The position numbers and the translations under genes were made by a program. DNA of 55,954 bases from Carpediemonas membranifera (lineage: Eukaryota; Fornicata), in NCBI GenBank assembly GCA_019828565.1, contig JAHDYR010000056.1:1-55954 (forward strand), in the 5' to 3' direction. How positions within the stretch are numbered: position 1 is the stretch's first letter; every line of letters starts with the position of its first letter. Positions 1 through 8,923 of the stretch are shown one piece after another. Below the pieces are notes generated by a model that did not search any database, was not told where the DNA came from, and saw only the letters and a program-made list of their open reading frames with translations.

Positions 1-922
1 AGTCCATTTGTGTTCGCGAGGAGGAAGCTTTCCATCTCCACCCCTTTGCATACATGATTATCTTCCAACCCTCCGACCTTTCGATCCTTGCCAGCTGAGC
101 CGCCAGGCGGTTGGCCCAGTCCCTGAAAGTATGTATGTGCTTCTCATACTCGATCGGCGGCCGCCCCGTCCCGACCTCCACGAAGGTGGCCGGCGGCAGC
201 CCCGTCACCATGCCGTACCTCCTCGCTTGGTCCATGCTTGCTGCCGGTATGTCCTGGTAATACAGGCCATGCCCGTGTCCAAGAATGTCCCCAGTGCTGA
301 GGTCAAAGAGTACGATCCCGCCCTCAACCGGGATGGCAGGGATCCCTGCCTTCTTGACGCCAGGGTCTGCGCACTCGAAGTCGATGGCTCCGATCACCAG
401 TCGTTTCTCCTTGTCCTTTCTAGGCATCCTCGGCGGCTGGCTGCTGACCTTGTTTGAGTCGACCTCCTCGTCCTGGTCGATTCTGTTTTGGTTGGCCCTG
501 ACCATGTCCTTGTTCACTTCCAGGAGGCTGTCGTCGAGGCTTCTTCTGCCGGGCATGGTGGCTGCTGGCGTCGTTCCTCCTTGTCCTTGACATGTTGCTC
601 CTCGTCTCCGTCGATGACCGTGCTGGCGCGGACGACTCCGGTCCAGATCGGCATGTTCGTCCCTGCTGCTGCGGACCGAGGTGGCCTTGAGCACTTCCAG
701 CCTCACCTTCCGGAACGGCGGCTCGTTGCTGGGGGCCCTCTCCCCTTCGCCCAGGATATTGGTTCTGCCCTTCAGGTAGATCCCTGACTTGTTCCATGCT
801 GCCTGCCATATGGCCGGGGCCTCCGGTGCCTGAAGCCTGAGGATGTCCCTAGCCTCCTCCATGAAGCGGCTGATGGACCATGCTGACGTGTCGCTTAGCT
901 CTAGGATGACCCTGTACTTCAT
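1..922 (-). CDS. Partial DEDD/Maelstrom-like exonuclease-domain protein, runs off left edge
   Basis: An open minus-strand frame starts at the ATG at 920-922 and stays open for about 307 codons to the window edge. The N-terminal part (MKYRVILEL...) is unrecognised. The second half starts with a hydrophobic strand ending in an AIDFE motif, then a glycine-rich strand, and near the edge a YAKG motif. This order resembles motif I (DxE) and later parts of DnaQ/DEDD exonuclease folds such as Maelstrom. A GGGG run near position 40 may hide a one-base deletion, since the +1 frame there continues the family pattern (AKG followed by E-x-FLL). Codons ~95-125 are suspiciously Arg/Gly-rich and another frame reads more naturally there, so a compensating pair of indels is possible. 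The start codon abuts the left terminal inverted repeat at 924. The fold call is an inference; the open frame is seen directly. Confidence 0.5.
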   Translation of the reverse strand, partial: MKYRVILELSDTSAWSISRFMEEARDILRLQAPEAPAIWQAAWNKSGIYLKGRTNILGEGERAPSNEPPFRKVRLEVLKATSVRSSRDEHADLDRSRPRQHGHRRRRGATCQGQGGTTPAATMPGRRSLDDSLLEVNKDMVRANQNRIDQDEEVDSNKVSSQPPRMPRKDKEKRLVIGAIDFECADPGVKKAGIPAIPVEGGIVLFDLSTGDILGHGHGLYYQDIPAASMDQARRYGMVTGLPPATFVEVGTGRPPIEYEKHIHTFRDWANRLAAQLARIERSEGWKIIMYAKGWRWKASSSRTQMD

Positions 923-923
923 A

Positions 924-994
924 CTGTCAACATCCCTAGATTATCTTTGCTAAACCCTAGATTATCTTCGACCTCAAAAAGCTAGATAATCTAC
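924..994 (+). repeat. Left terminal inverted repeat (71 bp)
   Basis: It begins CTGTCAACATCC and contains an 11-base motif CTAGATTATCT at 936-946 and 957-967. A third, inverted version lies at 984-994. Such arrays usually are transposase-binding sites. The repeat ends two bases from the start codon of the gene to the left. Confidence 0.85.
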
Positions 995-1862
995 GGTTGC
1001 AAGAAAAAATGAACTCGACGATGAGCCGGAGCTGGATCTTCAAAGTGGTATGGTAGTACTTGGCTATACCTAAGCAATACGCATGCGCAGTATCAAACTT
1101 TAAATCCTGCTAGAAAAAAGTAACATAGGGACAAATTGGAATTGAGAGTTGAGACTCAAAAAACGGGCAGGGGGGAGGAAATGGTCCATAAGTACGCCTT
1201 ATGGGTCGCTTCCTCCCCTCTGCCCCTTTTTTAATCGCAAAATCGATTTGCCGGATTTGACACATGTTTGATGTGATCAAAATGGATTTGATAGACATGA
1301 GTCCAGATCATGCAGTTGGCCATCCTGAAGCGCTAGGGCGGTCTGCAGACCGCAGCAATGCCTCTGCTGAATGCCCTTCGCCTGACGGACAGGACGCGCG
1401 TTGACTCTAAAGGACTGCATGTTTCGGCATTAAAAGAAGGTGTGGAATACAACGGAGTCATCGCCGAACCGCTCCGACCAAGTCGGTTATTAGGACATCG
1501 CGTTCAGACGCCCTCTGCAATTACCAAGTCAATAGATGGGAGTCGACCTGATCAGCACGTCATTCGGGGTCTCAGGTGACCCTATAGCTGAGCTTGGCTG
1601 GGCTCTGCTGCGGCCATGGGCCGCTAGCGCGCTGCTTGGCTCTTTTTCTCCTCGTAAGGCGGCCGTAGAGGTCTGATCTGAGCCTCGTTATAATAGTCTG
1701 CCCGAGTAGAGGCCAGCCATACCATAAATGTCCCCCAATCTCCCCCTCCCGGTCGCTCATACCTCCAAAATGGCCTATATTCCCTGTAGGAAGCTTAATA
1801 AGGGCGGATTTCCCATAAGTCGTGGCATAGAGGTGTAAACATATCCATTGACTCTGAATCTT
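995..1862. other. Gene-poor stretch inside left end of the TIR element
   Basis: Apart from the hairpin at 1158-1232 I see only short open frames (under 75 codons) with no recognisable product. No tRNA-like or repeated sequence was noticed. It may be a degraded remnant or the untranslated left end of the element. Confidence 0.4.
1158..1232. repeat. Long imperfect hairpin
   Basis: The arms 1158-1180 and 1210-1232 are reverse complements with two mismatches in 23. An inner CCATAAG/CTTATGG pair continues the stem, so nearly the whole 75 bases folds. It lies in the gene-free left end of the TIR element. It could be a terminator-like structure, a small MITE or a transposase site. Confidence 0.6.
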
Positions 1863-2067
1863 TTATTTCTCCATCTGCGAGTTAAGCCAGGCCACTGCCT
1901 TTCCCGTCAAATATACCTTACGTGTGTCGTGCGCCTTCTTTGTTGCTCTTGCGGCTGAAGCATCAACAGTGGCCTGCTTCAACAAATCTCGGCAGCTAGA
2001 CTTCGGCGTCTTGGTGCCACGCCGCGTGCAGGCCCACTCTCTATCGTCCACGGACTCACCACACACA
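1834..2067. repeat. Direct repeat copy A covering 3' end of the HEPN gene
   Basis: It matches 3066-3299 at a constant offset of 1232 bases with a handful of substitutions. The copy spans the last ~68 codons of the HEPN gene plus the downstream sequence, so the duplication carries a gene tail and its 3' flank. Confidence 0.85.
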
Positions 2068-2792
2068 ACGCATGACCCTGCGAATACGGTCGGTGGCTTC
2101 TCCTTCAGCTTCTGTCGAAGCAGATCGCACATCGCGGTCTTGACGACGCGTCGAGACAATTCATGCGTGCGCAGGGTACTAACAGGCTCAACCAACAGCT
2201 CTGTCTGAGTAGACGCCTCCTCTAGGTCTCGCACAGTCTGAGTCTCTGCATGCTCACCCTGTGGCGAAAACTGCTGGCATTTTCCCATCATCCTCGGCTT
2301 ATCAGGATCAGGACCCAGCGCAGTCATGTAAACAGGTACCTCAACCCGCTTCTCGACTATCCTGACAGGCTGGGAGTCCCTGCGGGAAGGGGCTTGCGGG
2401 TGAACTCGCGTCCTGGTCGGCCCCCCGTTCGCCTCGTTGTGCAGAGCCTCCATGAAGGCATTGAAGCCGTCATCACGGCCCACCTTCTGCGTCACAAACG
2501 ACATGACGCATGTGACCGACATCTCAAAGGATGCAAAATCGGCAGCACTGGAAACATCGCGATTGTGGCAGATTGAGTTTCGAGCTGCCAACAGCTCGCG
2601 TATATGTCTCTTATCAGCGTGGTGAAGATCAGGAACACGATGTAGGATCGCTTGCAAAAGCATAGCCGGATCCATCTCGCCACCGTCACCACGGTACCTC
2701 GCGATGTACTCCTGCAGCTTCGGAATCATCCTCAGTAGCGCTTCAAACATCATGCTGGCGTATCCTGCTGAATCCTTCACCCCAGAGCTCAT
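1863..2792 (-). CDS. HEPN-motif protein with C-terminal zinc finger
   Basis: This 309-aa protein starts at an ATG. Residues ~45-105 form a helical region with ARNSICHN: R71 followed by N and then H76, the RNxxxH (Rx4-6H) active-site pattern of HEPN ribonucleases. The motif lies between predicted helices, as in that superfamily. The middle (110-230) is polar and low complexity. The C-terminus has C241-x2-C244-x10-C255-x11-C267, a likely zinc finger. HEPN proteins are common RNase toxins and defence or RNA-processing enzymes; here the gene is cargo in the TIR element. The HEPN call rests on one motif and helical context. The 3' end of the gene is duplicated at 3066-3299. Confidence 0.5.
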   Translation of the reverse strand: MSSGVKDSAGYASMMFEALLRMIPKLQEYIARYRGDGGEMDPAMLLQAILHRVPDLHHADKRHIRELLAARNSICHNRDVSSAADFASFEMSVTCVMSFVTQKVGRDDGFNAFMEALHNEANGGPTRTRVHPQAPSRRDSQPVRIVEKRVEVPVYMTALGPDPDKPRMMGKCQQFSPQGEHAETQTVRDLEEASTQTELLVEPVSTLRTHELSRRVVKTAMCDLLRQKLKEKPPTVFAGSCVVCGESVDDREWACTRRGTKTPKSSCRDLLKQATVDASAARATKKAHDTRKVYLTGKAVAWLNSQMEK

Positions 2793-2876
2793 ATCGGTTT
2801 CTTCAGAACGAAATTCTAAAGAAATGTTCGGTGGTAAGTGAGATCACTGCGCATCTAGAGACAGCAGAAACGTAAC

Positions 2877-3065
2877 CTACAGCCCATATTGATGTGGGCT
2901 GGTCTTATCCGGATGTCCAAGGACCTTGATTCGCTCTGGGGTAGTCCCCCCATGACCGTCAGGCACGCGAACCGCATCCTGCACGAAGCGGGGATGCAGA
3001 GTCTGAAAAGACCCATCTCTCTGTCCGATCTGGATACCCCTGACGATAGATGGAATGAATGAAGC
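2877..3065 (-). pseudogene. Small ORF remnant between the two gene-tail copies
   Basis: A minus-strand frame of about 60 codons ends at 2877 with HPDKTSPHQYGL and has balanced, protein-like composition. Its apparent start codon lies in the duplicated repeat, so the original N-terminus was probably lost in the rearrangement. I do not recognise it. Confidence 0.3.
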
Positions 3066-3299
3066 TGTAAACATATCCATTGACTCTGAATCTTTTATTT
3101 CTCCATCTGCGAGTTAAGCCAGGCCACTGCCTTTCCCGTCAAATATACCTTACGTGTGTCGTGCACCTTCTTTGTTGCTCTTGCGGCTGAAGCATCAACA
3201 GTGGCCTGCTTCAACAAATCTCGGCAGCTAGACTTCGGCGTCTTGGTGCCACGCCGCGTGCAGGCCCACTCTCTATCGTCCACGGACCCACCGCACACG
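3066..3299. repeat. Direct repeat copy B (duplicated gene tail)
   Basis: Second copy of 1834-2067. The homology decays just past the second Cys pair of the zinc finger. Confidence 0.85.
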
Positions 3300-3307
3300 G
3301 CATTCAT
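3095..3307 (-). pseudogene. Duplicated C-terminal fragment of the HEPN/zinc-finger protein
   Basis: A 70-codon open frame reproduces the zinc finger and tail of the neighbouring gene almost exactly, including the final LNSQMEK. The N-terminal HEPN part is absent and the first Cys pair is altered. It is most likely a by-product of segmental duplication. A free zinc-finger peptide cannot be excluded. Confidence 0.65.
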
Positions 3308-3335
3308 GATTCCAAGGTCTAATTATTTACTCGAT

Positions 3336-4862
3336 TTATTCCGGCACCTCGTTGAGCAGGAAATAGTGCACTTTCAGGCGAGCATATCTCACTCTAGACA
3401 CGCTGCACTTGACCACCTTAGCCACGCCATCGCAGTCACCCACAACATCATACCACTGCCCTTCTGTGTCGCATAATGCGTACACACGCTCATATGTCTG
3501 ATAGACAGCTGTTGCCTCAAAGGGCATATCTAGCGTACAATCGTCCTCGCAAATATGGGTGCAACCAGGAGACACCCAAATCAGCCGCCAGGGAAAAACA
3601 ACACCGCCTTTACATTCAAAGGGAATGCAATCGGCGTTGCTGTGAGGCATTTCTCGCGCTGCTGGTATTCAGGCAGTAGGCCAGACTGGGCGATATGTTG
3701 GGGAACCACACCGGCGAACAGGAGTTGACTGCCGCTGAGGAAGACGTTGCAGCGACAGTCTGCCATGAGCTGGTCGACCCTGAACGGCAGCTTTTCGAAG
3801 CCCCGTATACATCTATCGCGTCCAAGTCCCAGCTTATAGTGGCGGTTGAAATCGCTGATTACCTGCTGATCGCCCGCGGAGAGGATAACTGTCCCCCTCC
3901 ATACATGATCCGATCAGGGATGAAGCCAGTGGGCACAGCGACTGGGTGGAAGACGTATCTTCTCAGATCGTCATGAACTGTGAAGCATGCACCGTTTCCA
4001 GCCATGACAGTACCGACTGGGGTGAGGATGAACCTGCGACAAGCCTGCTCCGACACATCGATCACCATCCTGTTCTTCTCCCAGGGGGCAGACTGGCCTC
4101 GAGCTCGGCGATATTAGGGCAGCTGGTGAAGGTGAGGCGGGTCGCATTCCAGTGCCAGTCCAAGCTCCATGCCCACAGACCCTTAGGTGTCCTGGTAAGA
4201 TGGCTGAAATTGCAACTGTAGACCTCGAGGGCCCTGGGCATCCTGGCTCTAATGAAGATGGCGAGGTTGTCTGGACGAAGCATGAATAGACGGCCCATGT
4301 ACATGCGGTGATGGTAGTGTGTGTTGCCATTTGAGAATTGGTAGTACTCGCCGTCCTTCTCGGCGACGTTCAGTGTGAAGAAGAACTTGCGGCAGAGGAA
4401 CCAGAGACACTTGCCCTCGGGGGCGAGAGCATTTCGGATGAGGTCCTGGAGGTCTGGGTTGGCCCCTCCACCCATAAGACACGCCCACACCGCGCCCTGG
4501 TTCAGTGTGTGCATGGCTGCCGGGAGCTCATCGCCAGGCGAGAGCTCGACGTTCATGGACAGCGGGGGTCCGTCTGCGAGGATCGAGCGGGCGTGATCTA
4601 GGAGGACTTGTGCGGTTGGTTCAAGCGGGGGGATCTTGGAGAGCGTGGCGAGGAGGGATTCGAGAGAAGGGGCGCTCGCTGGTGCAGTAGTGCTCTCTGC
4701 GTTGTGGAACGAGGGCATCTCCTCGCCAAAATGCCTGGTGTAGGCGCATTGGAGCAAGGATGGTACGTCCCCGGAGATACGGGCTGCTACAACTAGCGAG
4801 GCGCGGAATACGGAGATAAGGGCTTCTTTGATGGCTGATGGGGAGGAACTAGCACTGCTCAT
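3336..4862 (-). pseudogene. Unknown ~500-aa protein gene broken by three frameshifts
   Basis: The first frame (4862 to 4062) starts with ATG and encodes 266 aa. Protein-like sequence then continues in other frames: about 4075 to 3859, about 3885 to 3581, and 3650 to 3336. The switches lie at homopolymers: CCCCC near 4082, GGGGG near 3895 and TTTTT/CCC near 3600. Because all three are homopolymers, the breaks may be assembly indels rather than real mutations. The protein has no motif I recognise. It contains aromatic-rich and Cys/His-containing stretches. It lies in the TIR element between the HEPN gene and the first 240-bp repeat. Confidence 0.5.
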
Positions 4863-5243
4863 CGATTCCAGCGCTCAGTTCGGTGGCGACTTGTTCTCGT
4901 TCTTAAACTGCTCAATGAGAAAGGATGACAGCAGAAACGACGTCCTGGAGGACGTCCTGGTGTTGGGAGGGGGGTGTTCTTGAGCACGTGATAGTGGACG
5001 GCCTTGTTGGTGGGCGCGGCCCATGAGAAGCACCAGCGCAAGTAAAGCATTTTGCAATATATTACTTGCGTTTGCGCTGTCGTTCTCCGGGCGCACTTCC
5101 CCGGCCGCTCTTTGACACGGACATTGCCGTGGGGCCTCCTCCTCGTAGCTGTTTCCTCCCCGGGTTCTGTAAATGGTGTGTTTTGATTCATCTGTCCCTT
5201 TGTTTGTCTCGGCGTTGAACTTTGAAAGCAATAAATGGCTACG

Positions 5244-5483
5244 ATCAAGATATTATTGTCCAATGAGGCTCTTTACATCGCCTTCTAGCTCGATATTGAT
5301 GTTGTTAGTGATTTTCTAGAGTACAGCACCAGTTTCGGTAATAGGGGGACAGAAGAGCGCAAACAACTACATGGCTCCGAACTACACGCGTCTTGGCGTT
5401 GATATTGGTTATTAAATGCACTGCTGGTAGCATATTGAGGGATTTCGTCACTGTACTCGAATGCACAAGTGTGCAGTTTATGC
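5244..5483 (+). repeat. 240-bp repeat, copy 1
   Basis: It matches 8514-8753 along its full length (offset 3270) with very few differences. A partial inverted copy lies at 14774-14887. It contains near-palindromic TGCACAAGTGTGCA at its end. The stretch 4863-5243 before it holds only doubtful open frames. Confidence 0.85.
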
Positions 5484-5564
5484 ATCTGCCGGAATCTCAT
5501 TTAAGGGAGATAACAGCGTCCTAAACAACAGGGATCTGTCAGTCATTATCAAACTTTACTTCTC

Positions 5565-6767
5565 TCACTCAGCCTCGTTGTCCCGCTTCTCCGGAGTAAC
5601 CAATTGAGCCTTCCTTGTGCCGGGACGGGTGACACCAAAGACTCGGAAGAGTAAGTCGCTCGTCTGCTCCAAACCCTGGCTTTCCTCAAGCCTCAGAATG
5701 TTGTGCCGGATCTTATCTCGGTCCTGGTCTTGAAGATGCCCGAGCTCAGCGTTCAGCCTGTTATCAAAGGCTTGGCTGAAGATGAGCACGGAATGGGCCA
5801 GGGTTAGGGGCACAGCTTGGTGACTGGCGAGCTCGCGGAACTCCTTTGGCCAGAGAATGGCGTACTTGATCATTTTGGCGTACTTACGCCGCACATTGTG
5901 GGTCTTGATGGAACTCATCTCGTGGATGCGCTTGTAGATGCCATCACAGTAGGTGTTCTTGCCAACGCGCCCAGCCAGTACATCGGCACGTAAACGTTCG
6001 GCTGCGGCGTCAAGACGGGCGACCCTACCCTCATCGTCGACGGGCATCGCTCCACGCTTCCCTGCGATCGTGTACAGCTCCAGCTGCCAAGCAATCATGA
6101 TCCGCAGCATCATCTCGCGTGTTGCACCAGACGTCATTGTCTCTAGCATGAGTTCCAGGCGGTGTTCATCCATGTAGCCAGACTGAATGACAGTAAGCGT
6201 CGTCATAGCACTGGATACTGGCGCGATAATGCCGCCATACCAAGGCTCCTCCTTGAGCACCGCGGTAACATCGAATGTCTCAAGGGTGAGATCAATCTTG
6301 GGCTTCTTCTTCTTGTCCTTCTTGCTCGCCGAAGGCTGCCCCTCACCCTCACCTGATGCTTCTTCGCCAGCCTTGCCCACACCCTCGGCCGATGCCTGTC
6401 CCTCCCTGGTGATAGAACCATCTACTTGGCAGCTCCGACGTGCGAAGCGCCTCGTAGACGGGATTGCTGCTTCTTGTACGTTCTCTGCAGCCACCACAAC
6501 ATCGCTTGTGCTCTCAAGAGGCTTTTGCTTGCGCTCTGTCAGCATCTCGACGACGTTCTCGTGAACACGGTGCTTCAGAACATCAACAACGCCTTCAGTG
6601 CGATACTTAGGCTCAATGCTGAAGTAACAAATCAATGCATGCACGATCTGGCGCTTTGATCCTTCCATCTCTTCGTCTCTTTCGTTCATTCGGAAACCGT
6701 TAAATAAACCATGGAATGGGTGGAACATGCGAGTGATCCAGACCTCAAGCGTGTCTACACACGGCAT
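5565..6767 (-). CDS. Unknown 400-aa protein of the TIR element
   Basis: The ATG start at 6767 is 67 bases from the divergent SET-domain gene, so the two probably share a promoter region. Residues ~115-160 are a polar Glu/Gly/Ser segment with a KKDKKKKPK basic patch that could be a nuclear localisation signal. The rest is helical and Arg/Met-rich. No catalytic motif or known family was recognised. The stop lies about 80 bases from the 240-bp repeat copy 1. Confidence 0.65.
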   Translation of the reverse strand: MPCVDTLEVWITRMFHPFHGLFNGFRMNERDEEMEGSKRQIVHALICYFSIEPKYRTEGVVDVLKHRVHENVVEMLTERKQKPLESTSDVVVAAENVQEAAIPSTRRFARRSCQVDGSITREGQASAEGVGKAGEEASGEGEGQPSASKKDKKKKPKIDLTLETFDVTAVLKEEPWYGGIIAPVSSAMTTLTVIQSGYMDEHRLELMLETMTSGATREMMLRIMIAWQLELYTIAGKRGAMPVDDEGRVARLDAAAERLRADVLAGRVGKNTYCDGIYKRIHEMSSIKTHNVRRKYAKMIKYAILWPKEFRELASHQAVPLTLAHSVLIFSQAFDNRLNAELGHLQDQDRDKIRHNILRLEESQGLEQTSDLLFRVFGVTRPGTRKAQLVTPEKRDNEAE

Positions 6768-6834
6768 CTTGCTTCATAAATGACTGTTTATTGCCCAAAT
6801 TTTGTGTTGCGGCGTGACCGAATCGAACGAGAAC

Positions 6835-7494
6835 ATGAAGCTCACCAACAAGGCAGATACTGTGATTACGGCGGAGGAATACCAGCAATACTACTCCTCT
6901 GATGACTTTGAGTCATTTGTTGCGGCCTGTGATGAAGCAGGCATTCGTTCTGCCCACAGCACCACGTTCTCCGTCACAGTGGACAAGAATGGCTTCAACA
7001 GCGAGCTAGATCTGGCCATGGTGCCTCAGCATGCGCTTATGGGGCCGACAGTGGGCGATGGTATCCTTACCAACAAGAGCATCCCCAACGACGCAGTCAT
7101 TGGCATATACTGCGGCAAGATCATCCCCGAGCCCGAACCTGGTGCAGTGACGACCTACGTGACGAGGCTCAAGAAGCCTAACAACTTTGCTGTTGACTCG
7201 GCCGGCCTCACGTTCGGCTGTCACAAGATCAACGATGGTGCCGCTTTCTACAACGTCGTACCGGGGACGGCCTACGTTAATGTGCAGGTGGGGGACCAGA
7301 AGAAGCGTCTTCCCGTCATTCTTTACTTGGCGGATCGCGCTATTGCCAAGTTCGAGTACCTCTCGATCGAGTATGGCGAGCAGTACTGGCGTGGACGCAA
7401 GCCCATGGCCCTCTACCCCTTCTGTCTGGAGAAGATGCTTGCTGAGGCTGAGTATGAGGAGATCAACGATGTCTTAGACGCCGTTCTCTCCTAA
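6835..7494 (+). CDS. SET-domain protein (putative lysine methyltransferase)
   Basis: I chose the first ATG (6835), giving 219 aa. Residues ~68-185 match the SET fold in order: a GDGILTN turn, the IGIYCGKI strand, a CHKIND segment in place of the RFINH motif, and a closing SIEYGEQYW in place of the usual dYGxxYW. SET enzymes transfer methyl groups from S-adenosylmethionine to lysines, often on histones. No pre-SET or post-SET cysteine cluster is visible, so this is a compact, virus-like SET protein. It could methylate host chromatin or element proteins. Substitution of the canonical Asn-His by Asn-Asp may affect activity. Confidence 0.7.
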   Translation: MKLTNKADTVITAEEYQQYYSSDDFESFVAACDEAGIRSAHSTTFSVTVDKNGFNSELDLAMVPQHALMGPTVGDGILTNKSIPNDAVIGIYCGKIIPEPEPGAVTTYVTRLKKPNNFAVDSAGLTFGCHKINDGAAFYNVVPGTAYVNVQVGDQKKRLPVILYLADRAIAKFEYLSIEYGEQYWRGRKPMALYPFCLEKMLAEAEYEEINDVLDAVLS

Positions 7495-7667
7495 CCTAAA
7501 TTGAGATCCCAACAATTCATTGCTTTCAAAAGTTCAAGGGTCCTTCTACCTGGCCCATCATCACTGGGATCCTCGTGCTTGGCGCCCACATCCCCGATGT
7601 CACCCAAAAAGATCTAGAATTTTCCGAAAATCGGCTTCCGACAATTTTCATTGATCCCTGACGCTCG

Positions 7668-8513
7668 ATGGAACTGGATATTGCGTATCAACTGGTTGCT
7701 CTGAAGGAGATGAAGTCTATTGAGTCTCTTAAGATCAATTCCATCACGATTCAGAAGGAAAAGGTCCGGAAAGCTGTCATTCTTGCTTTCGCGCAGTCTC
7801 CCGCGGGTAAGAAGTGGGTAACGAGCACACTGAGGCTCTGTGCTGACCGCTACAGCGCTTCGATCCAGTACAACGTGCAGAGCATGTTGTTTGGCATGAA
7901 CTCCAACGCCACATTCAACGAGGAGGCAGCAATAGCGACTCTGCGCGTTCATGAGAGGCTCGTGACCCCGCTACACCAGTCAGTCTTCGCTAACATGGTC
8001 AGGGCCAAGCACAAGACACCGACTCTAGACGATTTCCTCGATACCGCGTGTGTCTTCCCGACTTTTACTGAGTTGGATCGCCTTGCCGCATGGGTGGGTG
8101 AGCGCAACCCCAGTGTCTGGGTCATCATGACGGAGGCTCGTATTACTGGCGTTTTAGATGGTGAGATCTATGAGCCGCTGCTTCGGGCCGTTGCTGACGA
8201 CGTTGATAGATTCACGTTCGGCAGCCCTGAAAAGTTCCTCCAGTTAACCGACACGAGCCTTGACTATGCCGTCGAGAGTGTCCAGATCAAGGACTATGCC
8301 AATCGTCGCTGCCTTGTCAAGTGGATCGGGTATCCTGTGCCTGTCACCGTTCCGCTGACCGATACGTTGCGTGAGCTGGAGGCTGGGGAAACCTCGGGGT
8401 TTGTGGGCGTGCGACGGGAGATAACCTTCTCTGGGCGGGGTCGTACAACCGGGGAAATTCAGAACAATCTTTTCAGGCGTCGGGAACCCGAGCGTGACGT
8501 TTCTGAGGAGTAA
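7668..8513 (+). CDS. Chromodomain-like protein
   Basis: This 281-aa protein starts at ATG 7668. Residues ~199-235 read YAVESV, then CLVKWIGYP, resembling the chromodomain core (Y-x-VE-x-I ... YLVKWKGYP). The downstream Trp-Glu-Pro is replaced by a Val/Pro-rich segment, so methyl-lysine binding is uncertain. The N-terminal 190 residues are helical and unrecognised. It follows the SET gene on the same strand with a 173-bp gap. Its stop codon touches the 240-bp repeat copy 2. The pairing with a SET gene suggests a chromatin module. Confidence 0.5.
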   Translation: MELDIAYQLVALKEMKSIESLKINSITIQKEKVRKAVILAFAQSPAGKKWVTSTLRLCADRYSASIQYNVQSMLFGMNSNATFNEEAAIATLRVHERLVTPLHQSVFANMVRAKHKTPTLDDFLDTACVFPTFTELDRLAAWVGERNPSVWVIMTEARITGVLDGEIYEPLLRAVADDVDRFTFGSPEKFLQLTDTSLDYAVESVQIKDYANRRCLVKWIGYPVPVTVPLTDTLRELEAGETSGFVGVRREITFSGRGRTTGEIQNNLFRRREPERDVSEE

Positions 8514-8753
8514 ATCAAGATAATATTGTCCAATGAGGCTCTTTACATCGCCTTCTAGCTCGATATTGATGTTGTTAGTGATTTTCTAGAGTACAGCACC
8601 AGTTTCGGTAATAGGGGGACAGACGAGCGCAAACAACTACATGGCTCCGAACTACACGCGTCTCGGCGTTGATATTGGTTATTAAATGCACTGCTGGTAG
8701 CATATTGAGGGATTTCGTCACTGTACTCGAATGCACAAGTGTGCAGTTTATGC
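8514..8753 (+). repeat. 240-bp repeat, copy 2
   Basis: Direct repeat of 5244-5483. The two copies bracket the three-gene module 5565-8513. It starts one base after the TAA of the chromodomain-like gene. The following 8754-8923 shows nothing I can name. Confidence 0.85.
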
Positions 8754-8923
8754 TTTCTCGGCCAGCCGACGATATTTACCACCACAGACAGCTGCATACA
8801 GGCTGTAGACTAGACATATACAGCAGGCTGAGTAATATAGCACCATACCCCCCTACAAACCGCGAATCAACCTCAAGGTCACATAAACATAAGCGATACG
8901 GTCGGTATATCAATCCTTTACTC

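Noticed and set aside
4859-5263. Two overlapping ~120-aa ORFs upstream of the broken gene
   Set aside because: Two frames over the same bases, neither with recognisable features; likely the promoter side of the gene at 4862.
5244-8753. 240-bp direct repeats as LTRs of a retrotransposon
   Set aside because: The ends are not TG...CA, no RT or integrase lies between, no target duplication was seen, and a partial third copy is inverted.
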